A stretch of 64,000 nt of DNA from Echinostoma caproni (lineage: Eukaryota > Platyhelminthes > Trematoda > Plagiorchiida > Echinostomatidae). The notes under the pieces are model-generated. The model was not told where the DNA came from. It saw only the letters and a list, made by a program, of their open reading frames with translations, and did no database searches. How positions within the stretch are numbered: position 1 is the first letter of the stretch; the number at the start of each line of letters is the position of its first letter. The stretch lies in assembly GCA_900618425.1 (NCBI GenBank), contig UZAN01040285.1:18132-82131 (forward strand), read 5' to 3'. Positions 12,542-25,622 of this stretch are shown here, in pieces. Position numbers and translations under genes: made by a program.

Positions 12542-12805
12542 ATGCTGTCTCACATCTCCATTAGAATTTCTGTTCTCCTCCTGACGGTCTCACAATGTTT
12601 GGGAGACTCCATTACGGGTGGCTATACAAAACCACGATGTGTTCGACCGGAAGAGGAGGCTGAGTTTTATCGATACGTGAGTTGAATCTAGAAACTGACA
12701 AACGAACATATTTCAGCTCATACCTGCCCTGAAGGTATCGCTTCCTCAATTCGACACTCACCATCTGAGACTGCTCTCAGTATCCACACAGGTTGCCGCC
12801 GGAAC
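12542..12805 (+). CDS. secreted cystatin-like protein, exons 1-2 (3' end lost in assembly gap)
   Basis: Exon 1 is 12542-12676 (45 codons) and exon 2 runs from 12717 into the N gap at 12806. Between them is a 40-bp phase-0 intron with a gtgagt donor and a tttcag acceptor. Exon 1 starts MLSHISIRISVLLLTVSQC, a signal peptide, followed by GDSITGGYTKPRC. The glycine before Y-T matches the N-terminal glycine that cystatins insert into the protease cleft. Exon 2 contains LRLLSVSTQVAAGT; QVAAG is a canonical Q-x-V-x-G first hairpin loop of I25 inhibitors. The role by family is tight reversible inhibition of papain-like cysteine proteases outside the cell. A 3' splice site (ccttcag) ends one base before the ATG, suggesting trans-splicing or a 5' UTR intron. 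Exon 3, expected to hold the Cys pair, must lie within 12806-13476. Family assignment is strong; actual inhibition is inferred. Confidence 0.86.
12677..12716 (+). other. 40-bp intron of the 12.5-kb cystatin-like gene
   Basis: Starts gtgagttgaatc and ends catatttcag, phase 0. Introns this short are common in the 5' parts of fluke genes. It interrupts the family at the same codon position as in the two complete genes, just before the exon 2 helix residues (L/I-I-x-A-L). Confidence 0.8.
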
Positions 12806-13476
12806 NNNNNNNNNNNNNNNNNNNNNNNNNNNNNNNNNNNNNNNNNNNNNNNNNNNNNNNNNNNNNNNNNNNNNNNNNNNNNNNNNNNNNNNNNNNNNNN
12901 NNNNNNNNNNNNNNNNNNNNNNNNNNNNNNNNNNNNNNNNNNNNNNNNNNNNNNNNNNNNNNNNNNNNNNNNNNNNNNNNNNNNNNNNNNNNNNNNNNNN
13001 NNNNNNNNNNNNNNNNNNNNNNNNNNNNNNNNNNNNNNNNNNNNNNNNNNNNNNNNNNNNNNNNNNNNNNNNNNNNNNNNNNNNNNNNNNNNNNNNNNNN
13101 NNNNNNNNNNNNNNNNNNNNNNNNNNNNNNNNNNNNNNNNNNNNNNNNNNNNNNNNNNNNNNNNNNNNNNNNNNNNNNNNNNNNNNNNNNNNNNNNNNNN
13201 NNNNNNNNNNNNNNNNNNNNNNNNNNNNNNNNNNNNNNNNNNNNNNNNNNNNNNNNNNNNNNNNNNNNNNNNNNNNNNNNNNNNNNNNNNNNNNNNNNNN
13301 NNNNNNNNNNNNNNNNNNNNNNNNNNNNNNNNNNNNNNNNNNNNNNNNNNNNNNNNNNNNNNNNNNNNNNNNNNNNNNNNNNNNNNNNNNNNNNNNNNNN
13401 NNNNNNNNNNNNNNNNNNNNNNNNNNNNNNNNNNNNNNNNNNNNNNNNNNNNNNNNNNNNNNNNNNNNNNNNNNNN
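12806..13476. other. assembly gap (671 Ns)
   Basis: Gap begins inside exon 2 of the 12.5-kb cystatin-like gene. Its exon 3 and the left flank of the minus-strand region are hidden here. Confidence 0.99.
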
Positions 13477-13646
13477 TGGATTAACACACTGTGCGCCGTG
13501 GAGCTCACATCAACACACGAGTGGATAACAAGCACTAAAACAGTGACTGTTCTGCTGGTTAGCCACTTAAATTAGTATGAGAGAGAGAAATAGTCTGGAT
13601 ATCTAGCGGCAGATGAACGCAATCCACGTTGGTATATCCACGACAC

Positions 13647-13871
13647 TCAAGCTGTTTGAGTTCCGCATGCTATTGTGTGATTTCCACGAAATATGCTCCA
13701 CAGAACAGGAATCAGTTTAGGAGATGTAAAGCGATAAATCCAGAATAGTTTATCGTGTTCCGCGATCCTGCCTGATTTTGAATATCTGTTCCAATCCTCT
13801 CGTTTGTACTGGTACTGGGTGATTGTCGAAAAGGACAACAAATAAACAGATTGACGTGATGCGTTCTTCAT
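13647..13871 (-). CDS. open frame, possible decayed copy of the 30.3-kb exon
   Basis: The minus frame includes QYQYKREDWNRYSKSGRIAE and LFWIYRFTSPKLIPVLWSIF. A cacccag acceptor may precede QYKRED. The end (CGTGgaaatc) aligns with the spliced end of 30194-30385 (CGTGgtgagt), with the donor lost. Similarity is modest. Confidence 0.22.
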   Translation of the reverse strand: MKNASRQSVYLLSFSTITQYQYKREDWNRYSKSGRIAEHDKLFWIYRFTSPKLIPVLWSIFRGNHTIACGTQTA

Positions 13872-14644
13872 AAATTAAGATATGAAAAAGGGTCTAGTAA
13901 GCATGCAGCATCATACATCCCCGATTGCTGGTTAAGTGGGATATTTGGACCAATTCGAGGGCGAATGAGGTCAGCCTCATGGATGCATATGAGTGTTTAC
14001 TGGCGGGAGGAATTAATTAAAAAGTCACTCATTCCAAAACACACATGATGCATTCGAGCACTGGAATAATGCTGGTTGTTTAGAACTAAAACCTTGATCA
14101 TAACTTATCAGTGGAGGATTTAAAATCGACATGATTACATGCTGAATATTAGAGAAGAGAGTAATTTCAACCGGTTTATACCAACCTATCGTATACAATC
14201 TTCATGTTCCAGCCCCGTAAATGCCTCAGTCACACCAATAACGCATCAGACTGAATCAGTCAGAAGAGACATGGCCATCTTCAGCCTGCGAGACTCCGTA
14301 GGTTTGGTCATTGACATTGTACCGATCAATTTATTCAATCAGCAGTTTTTCTCACTGGATCACTCCGACAGATCATGAAGTTGATTGGCAATTATGCAGG
14401 AAATTCGATGGAATCTCGTGCACTACTCCCAGATGAGCTCAAATGACTTCTATCTGTATACACATTTAACACACTATCAGTTTAATGATGTAACTTAAAG
14501 TTAGAAAGATGGCATAGCAATGGGTTTGGGTTATGGGGATGTACTTTTGTAAACGACGTTTATTATCCTAGACATGTTTATGTATCCATGATCAACAAAA
14601 CCGTTTGTGTTATATTTCAGATTTTTACTCATAGGAGTATCGCA

Positions 14645-14950
14645 AGTCATACGGCAATACTGAAGCTGTACGAGATGTGTGACATGGTTTCACCATACAG
14701 GCACATCGGTTAAACCGTCTCCAGTCAACCTGTGATGCAACGTGCAACCCTCACATCTTATTCCATATCCAAGATTTGCAAAATCACAATTTGTACAAAA
14801 TAAATATTTTCAACATTCGTTGACTTTAGAATTTTCTGATACCTTTTGATCTGATTCGCCTACAGCGGCAAGACTAAAGTTTGTGCATCGAGGCTAAAGT
14901 ACCGCGTGTTTTGGCTAATGGAATATGGGTCAAGTATACGGGATTGTGAT
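14645..14950. repeat. unclassified interspersed repeat, copy 1
   Basis: Aligns colinearly over about 300 bp with 31815-32110. Shared blocks include gagatgtg, gatacagg/catacagg, gatttgca, gatacctttt/gatacttttt, tctga(t/c)tc, cagc(g/a), and gattgtgcg/gtttgtgca. Identity is moderate by eye. No intact protein frame is shared across the whole length. Confidence 0.6.
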
Positions 14951-15366
14951 TTTAGGTTAAATCTTAGGAGAAACCCGTATGACCATGTGAGAAAACGGAG
15001 TACTCTCAAAATCCATATGTGGATGGCATCATATCTGTACACGATGCTGACCAAGTGCCGATATTCTCTGGGAGAAATGCAATGGAACTTATCCACATAT
15101 AGGGTTGACGCTAGAGAAGGAATCGGTAGATGGTCTCGCATCTTTAAATGTGTTATTGTCTGGAGGGGCACACTGTTTCATTCGTTAAAGCATTCATCGT
15201 AAGAAAACACACGCGGGACAGTACACCAACAGCATACGTTTTGTCTCTTTGCAGTAATAGAAAAATCATTTTCCAGTTGAATTGAAAAGAATGCAAAATG
15301 TTTTTGCATTATCTAAATCCGGAATAGATCATTCGTAAGGACATTATGTAATACCCACGCAGGGCG

Positions 15367-15696
15367 TTATGCCACGCTGCATATAAGGAGATTGTCTACC
15401 CTTCTATTCCGTCTGAGGGATAAATGATCACAGAAAACATCAAGTAGACCATTTCGATCGTCCATCAAATTTACCTTTCTCGCCTCGGAAAACCGCACTG
15501 CACCCACGTTCAAACCTGTTTTTCTCTTACAGACCAAATACTTTGTGTTTATCACTGTATCGACTCCAGTAGAGCAAACATGTGGGTCCAAGCAGGAAAC
15601 GTCTGATTGTGTCGTACGACTCATTTGACTTATTAACCTTATCATACCGTTAACCTGCTCGAGGCTTTCCGCCATCTCAATCCGGTCAAAGGGCAA
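15367..15696 (-). CDS. open frame, unidentified, 109 aa
   Basis: The minus ORF includes MAESLEQVNGMIRLISQMS, DVSCLDPHVCSTGVDTVIN and SEARKVNLMDDRNGLLDVF. It is the most protein-like frame between 15 and 17 kb. No domain recognised and no confirmed splice sites. Confidence 0.25.
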   Translation of the reverse strand: MPFDRIEMAESLEQVNGMIRLISQMSRTTQSDVSCLDPHVCSTGVDTVINTKYLVCKRKTGLNVGAVRFSEARKVNLMDDRNGLLDVFCDHLSLRRNRRVDNLLICSVA

Positions 15697-17415
15697 GTTC
15701 TAATAGCCGTCCGCATACATATACCCCTTCTCCATTTTGCTCCCTGACATGGTTTGGAAAATTGTTGAACTTACCATGACCATCCACCTACAATTTAATG
15801 AGCTAACATTCGTTCATGAGCTCTCACAAATTCACTCACCCACCTTTTCACAACCACGCTCTCTCATTCATTTGCCACAGATACGCAGGCAGATATACAC
15901 CCTGGTTGCACATTCTTCAGAAGGGATTTTTAACCAGAGTTGCTTAAATTTACAGAACAGAAAGACGGTCGGCTCTAACCGTGTTTCGACTTCTCATTTG
16001 AAATGAAAGGGTAGCTCGATCACCGTTACTCCTTCGTGATATTCTATTTCAGATTCAATCTTAGGAGATTATCGAGAAGTGGAAAAAAATTAGGATTGAT
16101 TTAAAGTCTCCAACACCTTACAAAAGTTTTGGTAGGTACATAATTTGACCGTACTTATTCGGACATTAATTGGCGGTGTCCTGGTGTGAATATAGGAACC
16201 CCTGCAACTGCACCGAGAATGCATTTAACACTGCGACAGTGCGCCTCTGAAACGAACAACTTAATCCATAACACTCAGCAACAAGGACGATTGTTTGGTA
16301 TACGACCTCGATTTATGTAAACTGTGTCTGATTCCATAGGATTAACCTGACATATTGAGGGGTGGATGATTGTTATGTTCGATAGATCAGGTTGTGGTAT
16401 TGCAGTTTTTGCTGTTTAGAAGGCTCGTCCTTGTACACCGAAATATTAAATTTCAAAGTGATCGGGGCATATTCAACGCGTTAACACAGTCGCGGACTAC
16501 GAGCAAGTGTTTGTTGAAATCGGTTCTTTTTTGACTCACATTGGCTTTTCATTGGGATAGTTGATACAGAACGGGGGTCTGACGGCAAAAGACAGACTAG
16601 TGGGAAACAGGATCACAGAAGCAGATATATGGCTTAGGCTGTGGTCTAGAAGGAGTGTGGTGATAATGCCATCACACTAGTGAAACACAGCGGCTTACTG
16701 AGATCAAATGGTGTGCCCATGGGCATTGTTAGAATGGCCGCGTTCGATAGAAACAATGCTAGTGAAGACAGGGAACTTTTTGGCGGGGGACGTATACAAT
16801 AAGATTTATAGATACCTTCATGCTCCTCGAACTCTGTCTGTATGGACAAAACGGCAACACTTTAGATAAACAGTTCTTTCATACAATGACTTCGGTCAAT
16901 CCTCACCATTATTAAGCAATAAGCGTAAGAAATATCTATTTTAGCGCTTTCTGGTTTAACTACCCCCCATTATAAATTGTGTAGAATGTGAAAATAATAC
17001 TCTCGATCACTAACGGTCTTTGTTTTGAGAATACAGAGCGGTGGTTGATCTTCAAAAGGGAAGCTACAGTCGCTGCCCAGAAATATAGATAGAAATTAAG
17101 AAATCCGGCAACCACCATAATTTTTACACACTCATTAGCCGGATCGATATGACATAGTCTGGTAGCGCCGGACGTAGTTCATTCCCTCTTTAACCTCCCG
17201 TACTGGTAGGCGTATAGTTGGATGTGATAATGCTCACTTGTGGAGGAAATAACATCAGCATTTGTCACTCATTCAGAACGGATCAAGAACAAATCACGTA
17301 AAGTGGAAATTACGTTTGTTTTAATCGTCAGAAGGGCGCTGATATAAGTTCAAAATGTAACAAAAGCAACAAATAACACTATGCGTATTCAATAGGTAAA
17401 AATTGTGCAACATTA

Positions 17416-17629
17416 TCAGAGAAGAAAGATTCTGGCGAATAGTCCTGGGAGGAAACGAAACTTGGGCAAACACTGCAAATAGTGATTTTGTTGGATTGCA
17501 CATCCAATAGTCACTGACACAAAGCGGCACATCAGAACGTGAGTATTTTCGAATTGCCCAGGACGGCTGAAATGAACTAGGAGTAGATTGTATACGTTTC
17601 TAATAACATCCGGTGAAAACTCAAGTTGT
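17416..17629 (-). CDS. exon-like segment downstream of 17.9-kb exon
   Basis: Minus strand after ttttgtacag: QLEFSPDVIRNVYNLLLVHF, FENTHVLMCRFVSVTIGCAI and HYLQCLPKFRFLPGLFARIF, then stop. It is 227 bp downstream of the 17857-18031 exon; the phases (1 out, 1 in) are compatible, so they could be consecutive exons with a terminal stop at 17416. Confidence 0.38.
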
Positions 17630-17856
17630 CTGTACAAAACAATGTGAAAATACTTTGAAGCACTCTGTACAGCCCATAGAGCAAGGAGATAAATAAACGT
17701 GCTAATCTCCTATTGATTACAATCGGTTCCGGACTAGTTGCAAACCGGTAAAAGAATTATTAAGATTGCTTTGCAATAAAAGTGTAACTGAATATCGTTA
17801 AAACCCGCTGATCATGCTACTCAGTGGTAAATTAGAATCATGAATCTCGAACGTAC

Positions 17857-18031
17857 CAGTGTTCTTCCAAGCTACATTCAGTTGATCCGTATTTAGCCGG
17901 AAGTAATTCATGACGAAAACCGGCACTCCGAGACTAATGGTCACTTGAGAATTGGTTGAATCGTAATCGACCAATTTGCAGGTCCGTATCAGTTCTTTCT
18001 TCTTCCCATCTATCATTGCTTCAACTACGGC
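17857..18031 (-). CDS. exon of an unidentified gene, 58 codons
   Basis: Minus exon from 18031 (after cgtccaccag) to 17857 (donor gtacgt), phase 0 in and phase 1 out. It includes AVVEAMIDGKKKELIRTCKL, VDYDSTNSQVTISLGVPVF and VMNYFRLNTDQLNVAWKNT. The N-Y-F-x-L-x-x-x-Q-L-x-V pattern after a beta strand is reminiscent of LEA2/TMEM106-type domains. That is a guess from pattern only. Confidence 0.42.
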
Positions 18032-19439
18032 CTGGTGGACGTTTGAAGCACATGAGAGAATCGGGTCAGTAAAACGTCACATGATGCAGGAATAAAACTA
18101 TTCGTGTACGGTTGGTGGATGAGTGCAAACGCAAAAATAAATAAATGATGGTAATAGATAAATAAATAGTTTTCCTTAAATACAACGGTTTCTTTGCATG
18201 GTTTTCATTTCTAATTTGCAAGCAATTATGTCATTGTCAATCTGAACATGAGAGAAGCTATCCCAATTTGGTAACCGAATCGAGCGGAGCCAGACTTCAA
18301 AACGTGATAGCTGCTCGTTGCTTGAGGATTAGTGGGTGAACAACCACTGTACCATTAAAGTGTTCTGTCAGTGGGACATGGATTTATGAGCGAATACGTC
18401 ACCAAAAGAAATTACAGTATCCTTTGGTCGACTGATAGTCTCAACCCAACGAAAGATTGACGGAACGGAACAACGTGGCTCATCTTTTAGTTCAGGGCTC
18501 TTTGTTCCTGCCAATGCTACAAAACACAGTGAACCGAAGTTGAATTAGGCATCGCAGTCTAACTTTACCATTACGTTACTCCAGCACATAATGTGTTGAC
18601 AGTAGGTGATCACGAAGCCCGAATTTTTGTGATTTGAATCGACAGACGTTCTCCCGATTAACCATCTCCTAATATCATCGGATTCGTACTGGACAATGAA
18701 ACAGTTGATTTTTCATTTCTTTAATTTTCTTCACGCAATTGGACTTTGGTTATCATCTTTGAATACTTGAGAGAACTAATAATTTTGTGTACTACAAACT
18801 TCCTTTTGATTTTGAAGTAATCGTATTTAAGGAACGTTCAATTTACGGAAATGTGCCAAACAGAGCTGATTATCCTCGGTTCTTTTTCTTTTTCTCTGCG
18901 GCTTGTAAAATAACTGCGTAATTGGGCCAAAAATGATCAGTTCTATGAAAAAATATCAATTGTTTGAGCACCTGCCAAACTGAGTACAGAATTCAATGAT
19001 GCAACTCACATTTGGTAGTGTGATAGTCACAAAATGAACCATTGTCATGATAACCCAAAGTGTACATGGTTCCCTTTACATTTTCAAACATTTGTTTCGT
19101 AACCGCAGTGAAAACGTTCAGCAGTCAACAAGGCGTTCTTGATTGGATTACATTTTCCCATTTTTTGCTCAATTCAGGGTCAGTTTGACGGAGTTAATCT
19201 CATTTATTTTTTTCGAGCCACTTGTATTCCAGTATACCTTGGTTATCTAGGAATTACCGGCACATCTTTCTAAATATGTGCCAGATTTTTTACCTCAGCA
19301 AATCAGGAAATGGAACAAAATATTATCAGCCCACGATGTGTGTCCGGTTACAGCGAGCGTCAGTTGTTTCCGTCCATAGACCGAGGAACGCTCGGATACC
19401 ATTGATCTAATCAGGGGAGAAATGGAACCCGGTAATGTG
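18032..19439. other. no gene recognised
   Basis: AT-rich sequence without long protein-like frames. Confidence 0.5.
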
Positions 19440-19660
19440 AATGCGGATGGCCTACGCGAATTCTTTATCGGAATGTTGAGTACGTACTTCCATGCGATGG
19501 GTCCGGAGTTCAAATCCCGGACAGGACGGTGGATATGCACTACTGATGAGCTCTAATAAGGGCGAAACTCGAGTCTAGTGCTTCCGACTCTATGGTTGAA
19601 TCGATGAACTGAGGATTGTGCGTGAAGGTGAAGTCCGAAGGATAGTCAGTCAAATCAATC
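19440..19660 (+). repeat. tRNA-derived SINE, family with CCGGAGTTCAAATCCCGG box
   Basis: The B box GGAGTTCAAATCCCGG is followed by a body (ggatatgcactactgatgag, ctcgagtctagtgcttccga) shared with the copies at 39.1-39.34 and 39.58-39.79 kb. The A-box part is degenerate here. Confidence 0.75.
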
Positions 19661-20586
19661 AATATCGATCATCCCACACACACTACTCACAAGTAACTGT
19701 GATTTCAATACGAAATCAATGATAATGAAACGAGTTTGTTACGCATTCTGTTTGGAATATTAGGCAATAGATGATTTGGTGATTTACAAATCAACTGCAG
19801 GTTATTTAGAGTGCTCACTTGAGCACACAGCAGTTTCCGTTGCCAAGGTTTGAACGGCAGGTAGTAACTGATTGGCTGTACGTGCAAGAGTGCTAATGGA
19901 AAAACAGAATGGGATTTGAATACTATGAAAGTTTTGCATTTTCGCTCTGGGGGGTGATAAACGGGAAAGTGCTGTGTGTTCCTCGCCTGTTTTCCTCGTC
20001 TGTACCATAAATAATAACGGAAACGATGATGATGATAACAATCGTGATGTAAGTTTTGTTTGTTAATTCCATACAGAAAATAAATTTATAATTTACCAAA
20101 ATCTAGGACGAAGGTTTCGGCTGGCTGGCCACAGTAGTGGAGTGCGAGATCTCAAACAACTTAACCAACTTGAACACCACTACAACCTTCTGATCTAGCT
20201 CGCTGGAAATCATCACAATTGCAGATACTTTGATTCAATTCATGGTTGACAGAATGAAAACATTTTCTGCCCCATTTAATCTTTTCGGATTGGTCTTCAG
20301 CATTTTGCTTCGATATTCCTCGCATTGTGGATTCTGTCGGGATCAGGTGAATAATAGTCAACCCATTAAAGTACGGACTACTAGTGTTGTCAAACTGTCC
20401 CAATTCACCAACGGAAACCGAATTAGGTCTCCAAATTTGCTGAAGAACTGAATTGAAATTGAAGTGGTATCAAACTGCACGAGCTGCAGCGGCAACCCTT
20501 GTCAACTTCAGTGAGCAACGGGATATATTTAACGACAACTGAGTCACTTCTACGGATGTTGAGATTTTGAACCTTTCAATAATTTC

Positions 20587-20665
20587 GGTGATTTTCGAAC
20601 CCACGCATGCACACCGTCTACTCTTTTGCACAGAACGCGCTCCACCAGCTGAGCTACAAGGCCAC
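20587..20665 (-). repeat. tRNA-like sequence, SINE head or tRNA pseudogene
   Basis: Minus strand has TAGCTCAGCTGGTGGAGC (A box, foldable D arm) and GGGTTCGAAAATC (B box). The spacing between them is longer than in a functional type I tRNA and the T stem mispairs, so it is not a working tRNA. Confidence 0.5.
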
Positions 20666-23600
20666 ACCGACAGGCATTGGTATTTCCACATTCGAATTAC
20701 CCATCCAACATAGAGGAATATGGCATACACCAGTTAGCATGTGAACTGACTGCCATGACAGGTTTTCCTTAGAATTCACCGGAGTCTACTGAATGAACTT
20801 TTAAGGCAAGGTTAATTGTTCACATTGTTGTTTGCAGACTAAAATTTTATGTTTTGTCTTGTATCATTTCGTGTACTAAGCACAATATCGGCTTCTATGA
20901 AGCAAGAGGTGCGATGTATTGTGAAATAGATTTGTCGTTTATCGAATTCACAGCACTCAAAGAACTTGGCATTGAAGCTGTGCATGATTAATTAAATCGA
21001 GTCAGTGGATAATGTTTGAGTCCGTGAAGTCGATAACTGAAATAGGAGTTGCAATAAAACTAAATGTTTTAAATCAAGCGTTTTGATGAAAATAATGATG
21101 CAATCAAGACTGAACACAATTCATTCGGAATAGTATGACTCTCCATTCTTCGCGAGCAGTTTTGTAAACACCTGCAATAACACAACTTACTGATAAACCC
21201 GGATGGTACAGCTACAAACATAACGAAGAGAACAGCAATCGGATTTAAGTTTGATTGCTTGGTGTTGGTTGTGATAAAGCTTAGTGAAACTTGGATAAGA
21301 GTATCGTGCTTGCATTAGATTCCGATCAGCAGCTCATCCGCCCTATCCAGCGTATGCCCCGAGAGAATCTGTCATCCTCCTTTTTATCTGTTTCCGGGTA
21401 GCCTTTGACTCACAATTATAAATTCACGTCCCCTTTCCATAGATCATTCATTTTACCTGAATATAAATGGTCTTAACAAGGCTGACCAGTAAAATAACAG
21501 TATTCCAGCGAACGCTTTGGACTGGGTATTAGAAACCACTTGGTTGATCTGGGGACTGATCGTTTGCGAACAAATGCTATTTTACTGACGTTCTCCAGCC
21601 TTCCTTCCAGAACAACCGTTGCCTCTCTTGACGCTTCAGAGCAATGAATGTTAACGCTGAACTGGCATATAGTGAATTCATTGAGAAGGTGCACATATCA
21701 CCCGGATAATTGTCCCGTTTGATTCACAAGTGAAATTCTTGAAACGTATTCATCAAACCCGCCCAACAGATCATGTCGTCCTTAACTGTCTGATTGTATT
21801 CTGGTTGGTGCTAGAAGCCAGATACCACTGAGCTCAGTCCCCATGCTAGTATATATGCACCTGTACTATCGAGGGTTGAGTGATCTAACAACGAATTATT
21901 GTCTCTTTGATTGTGATGAATGAAGCTAATGTGAGCAGATAATTGGTGTCAAAGTTTCCTTTCCGCACTCAATTGAAATATCACTTCAGGCAGCGTATTT
22001 GTTCCTATTATACTGTACATCCGTCTGCTTTACTGGTGGAAAGCTGAGTGGCAGCTCAATACCTCAAACCAAAAAACAAGCTTCCTTCGGGATACTAATA
22101 AAACGGTGGGCGCAGTGAGAATATCTTGCACATTCATTATGTAAGGCCTTTCTAGCCTCAGCAAAACATATTTTCCTGAGTTCATGATAGACATTCCAAC
22201 AGCTGAATGAAACACCTTCTTGACGATGTGGTCTCCTGATTTTCAGTTTATAGAAACTCCGGTTTCGTAGTAACTCAGAATGGATTGCGCATCCCTTTCT
22301 TGTACATTCGAACTAACAATACTGACTGGATGAATTGGAAATAAGATGTTTTTAAATCTTGAGCTAAGATAAGTTTAACTGAGTTTCGAAACGTGTTTCT
22401 CTATGCAACAAACCATAAACAGTCAGCTGTCGAGCCAATAAGTCACCCGAAACGTGATTAGGGATCATGATCAGTTTACTTCAAAACATTCTATTTATGA
22501 CCAAGACTTCCCCAAAAGCGAATCACATAGGTAGCTTAAGACACAGTGTCCAACCAAAAGTTAAGTGATAGTTCTGGAATGGAATAGAAGTGACAAATAT
22601 GTAAAATCAAATTTGGGCTGTCGGAAGTTTTTGGTCAAATTTTTTTCGAAAGGTTTCATCACATAGTTTGTGCACATAGAAATGGTTAAAAGTTGAGTAA
22701 AATAACCCAAACATTTTTTGTTCCATCCTTACTTATTTGTTCCGGAACGGCTGACAGTTCGAGAGAGAACAGATAGCAACAGATTGATGTTAAGATAATA
22801 TTGTTTGATAACCCATGAAAGACATCATTCTTATATCACAGTTATACCAAAGTAGGTTTGTTTCACATTTTTGATGACTATATTGCCATATTTAGCACCA
22901 GAGAGAAATGGATTCGTGCTAAAGCCCCACAAGATGTTTATGGGCCACAGGAACCCATCTGTTGTTTCTCTTTTAATTTCAATGTTTGTTCATTGCGTAC
23001 ACAAACTTAAACGCAAAACAGTGAGCAGCTGAACGTGCCACGTAAAGCAAATAATGGTTTGAGTGACGTTGTGGTCAACAACGAAGCGGACATCATTATT
23101 GGCAGTCTTTTGTACATGGAATGACATTGAATAACTGAATAACCTTTTTGATTAAAGCTCCCACTGACCAAGCAATTTTGAAGTTGGATATACAATTCGT
23201 GTCAAGGGAAGACTTCTCCTGAAAATGCTTACGGTATGAATCCGAAACGGATTGGGACCAGCCACCACCGTGTGAAAGTGCCGGCGTTTTCTCAATAGTA
23301 CCGGATTCTTGTGCGTCAGACTGACGGATATAGTACAGTCACGTGAGTTGCCTATTCCTTCCATCACCACCCACGTAACACCCCCTCCTATTTACCAGAC
23401 AAACTTGTCGACCGGGATGAACTCCGTCAATCCCACACGTTTCTTCCTTACTCAACGCACGTTTGGCTGGCACTACCAATAAACGTTTACACTATTTTGC
23501 AACTATCGTTTAACGGGAACCTTTGAGATACGCATGGTGAGACCAGGTTCGGTGATGAACTTGGCGAGACAGAACGATACGAATGGTATTCCGAACGGAA

Positions 23601-25442
23601 TTGTCTCTTCGCGCTTAGTCTTGTGTTAATACAATAGCATATCCCACTAGATCCATTCTTCCAGCAAACTGGATATTATTTCACTGTCCGCGCCTCCTGT
23701 TCCCTCCGTCTCTCTCTCTCTCATTAAAAAGCACTAGACTCTTTGATACCCACTTTTTGGAGTGTGTATTATAAACCTATTGGGGGTGGCCATTTTTGAG
23801 CCCTGTGAGCTAAAGATCGGTTTGATGTCTTGGTGACTGGAGGAGTGTCACATCCTGTATTGCAAGAACCTGAGCGACTCTCAGAGTTCGGTACATCCGT
23901 ATTGAAGAAAAACAAAATTATTCCAGTTTTTAACTTTTGGCATTGGACTCCCCGAAAATAATACACAATTCAACGAAATCTCAATTTTTTACACATTTTT
24001 GCTTTGTTTGTAACATCTCTATACTCAATATGATCATCAAGTGATGCTGCCATGTTGTTGGTCTGCTATAACAAATATTGGATGCAGCATAATATCTTGA
24101 TGGTGTGGTGGTAGCATTTAAAAACGCAAAAAGTCGCGCAATTAAGTTTTAGCACAAAGGTGATGAATACAGACGATCAATAAATTTCTTTATCTGAACG
24201 ATGAGCAAGAGATCTAATACTTGTAAGGCTCGTCTGATACAAGGTGGAACCGATATTTATTGATGTCCCGTCTCTTCTTTACAGTAAAGATGCCATTATA
24301 ACACAGTGGAATAACAATTGATGATAACAATCCCATGAACATTAATAACTGAAGATCAAATAATCTCATTTGGTACCTGATGAGTCATTGTGATAATGTC
24401 CGAACTAGGGGAAGAGGAAAATGTCTTATGCTCTCTCCCTTATTTATTTTTGGCAAAGTGCTCCACAGCCACTACTTGGACTGAGCAGGTTGTCCGAGAG
24501 AATAGTGCTAGCGTGGGTTTTCACGGAGCATCTTGAAGAGGACAAACATCATTTCGAAAGACACATTGAAGCATCCGTCTAACTTGGCGTTCATTGTGTC
24601 TCATTCGATTTGATTGTCATTTAATCTGTCAATTATCTTTCGCTGATACAGAAAGTGTGATTTAGGTCACGTAAGAGTGTGCTGTGATCAAAAGATTGGA
24701 TAAGAAGATCCTGAAAAAATAAAGTTAAACAATCTTGTTGCAGCGATTGCTGTTGATCCGAAAACCAACAACTCTGCTTAAAAGATCAAATACAGCTCAT
24801 GTGACACGAAGCCAACTAATCAAGTTATTGCCTTGTTGATTCCGGTGTATTATACGACGACGTTTCCTCAGAACTGTGAGTTAAACGTCTTCCCATTTCT
24901 CGCTGTGTAAATGGAAAAACGAATTTGAAGGTCTTGCCATAATCCAATGTTGCAGGCCCTAATCTCACTCACACAGGCGGAATTCCACAATCACGGAGCC
25001 CGTAGTATTTACCATCAACTTACACATGCCAACCAATAATAGCTTTCTATCTAACATGATCACGCCTATCTATTTTGCGCGTGTAGTGGAATACCAGAAC
25101 ATAATTTTAAGCTCAGCTGCATTCTTTATTTCAAAAATTAATCAACTCAGACATCAAATTTGGGGTTTCTAATTAAAGTGATCACCTCTGACGTTTAAAA
25201 GGGTAAACGTAAATACAAACTGTTTGATAATATCTACTGGAACTAGTGGTCTTCGAAGGAAATTAATTAGACACTGAACAGATTCATTAGGAATTAAAAA
25301 GAATTAAATGTATTCTTGAATGCGTGTTACGAACATACCGAAGTTTGTCAGCACAACTGGGAAAAGGAAATAAATTGATGAATTCCGTGTGGATAACGCA
25401 AATATTATAAGAATCCAACCGCGTGGAGCATGATAATTTTAC
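20666..25442. other. long stretch with no confident gene
   Basis: Minus open frames at 21473-21694 (includes CSEASREATVVLEGRLENVS) and 22030-22215 (includes RPYIMNVQDILTAPTVLLVS) could be exons of the minus-strand genes, without clear splice sites. A CT-rich run lies at 23708-23722. Confidence 0.4.
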
Positions 25443-25622
25443 CAATAATGATAATTTACTGACAATGTTGGATGCACATTTAGACTGCTTGAGTGTTTCA
25501 AATTTGTCGATCAAGGATTCAGTCGTGAAGTTTCTTATACACCTAACAGCTTCATCCATCGAAATCCAGGGTTTAAATGCGGCGAAGGAATCGATAACAC
25601 GAATAGGCGGTAGCGGTTATTC
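25443..25622 (-). CDS. exon-like segment resembling 31.0-31.4 kb
   Basis: The minus frame reads LPPIRVIDSFAAFKPWISMD, EAVRCIRNFTTESLIDKFET and ASNIVSKLSLL, then a gtaaaa donor at 25442. The similarity to IPLVSQFHFTGWMISIKKS at 31.3 kb is partial. No acceptor is obvious, and a stop lies just upstream. Confidence 0.28.

Noticed and set aside
12777..13575. Long open frames on both strands
   Set aside because: They consist almost entirely of assembly Ns.
20587..20665. Functional tRNA gene
   Set aside because: A and B boxes are present, but the spacing is wrong and the T stem mispairs. The other tRNA-like heads are likewise attached to SINE bodies or degenerate.
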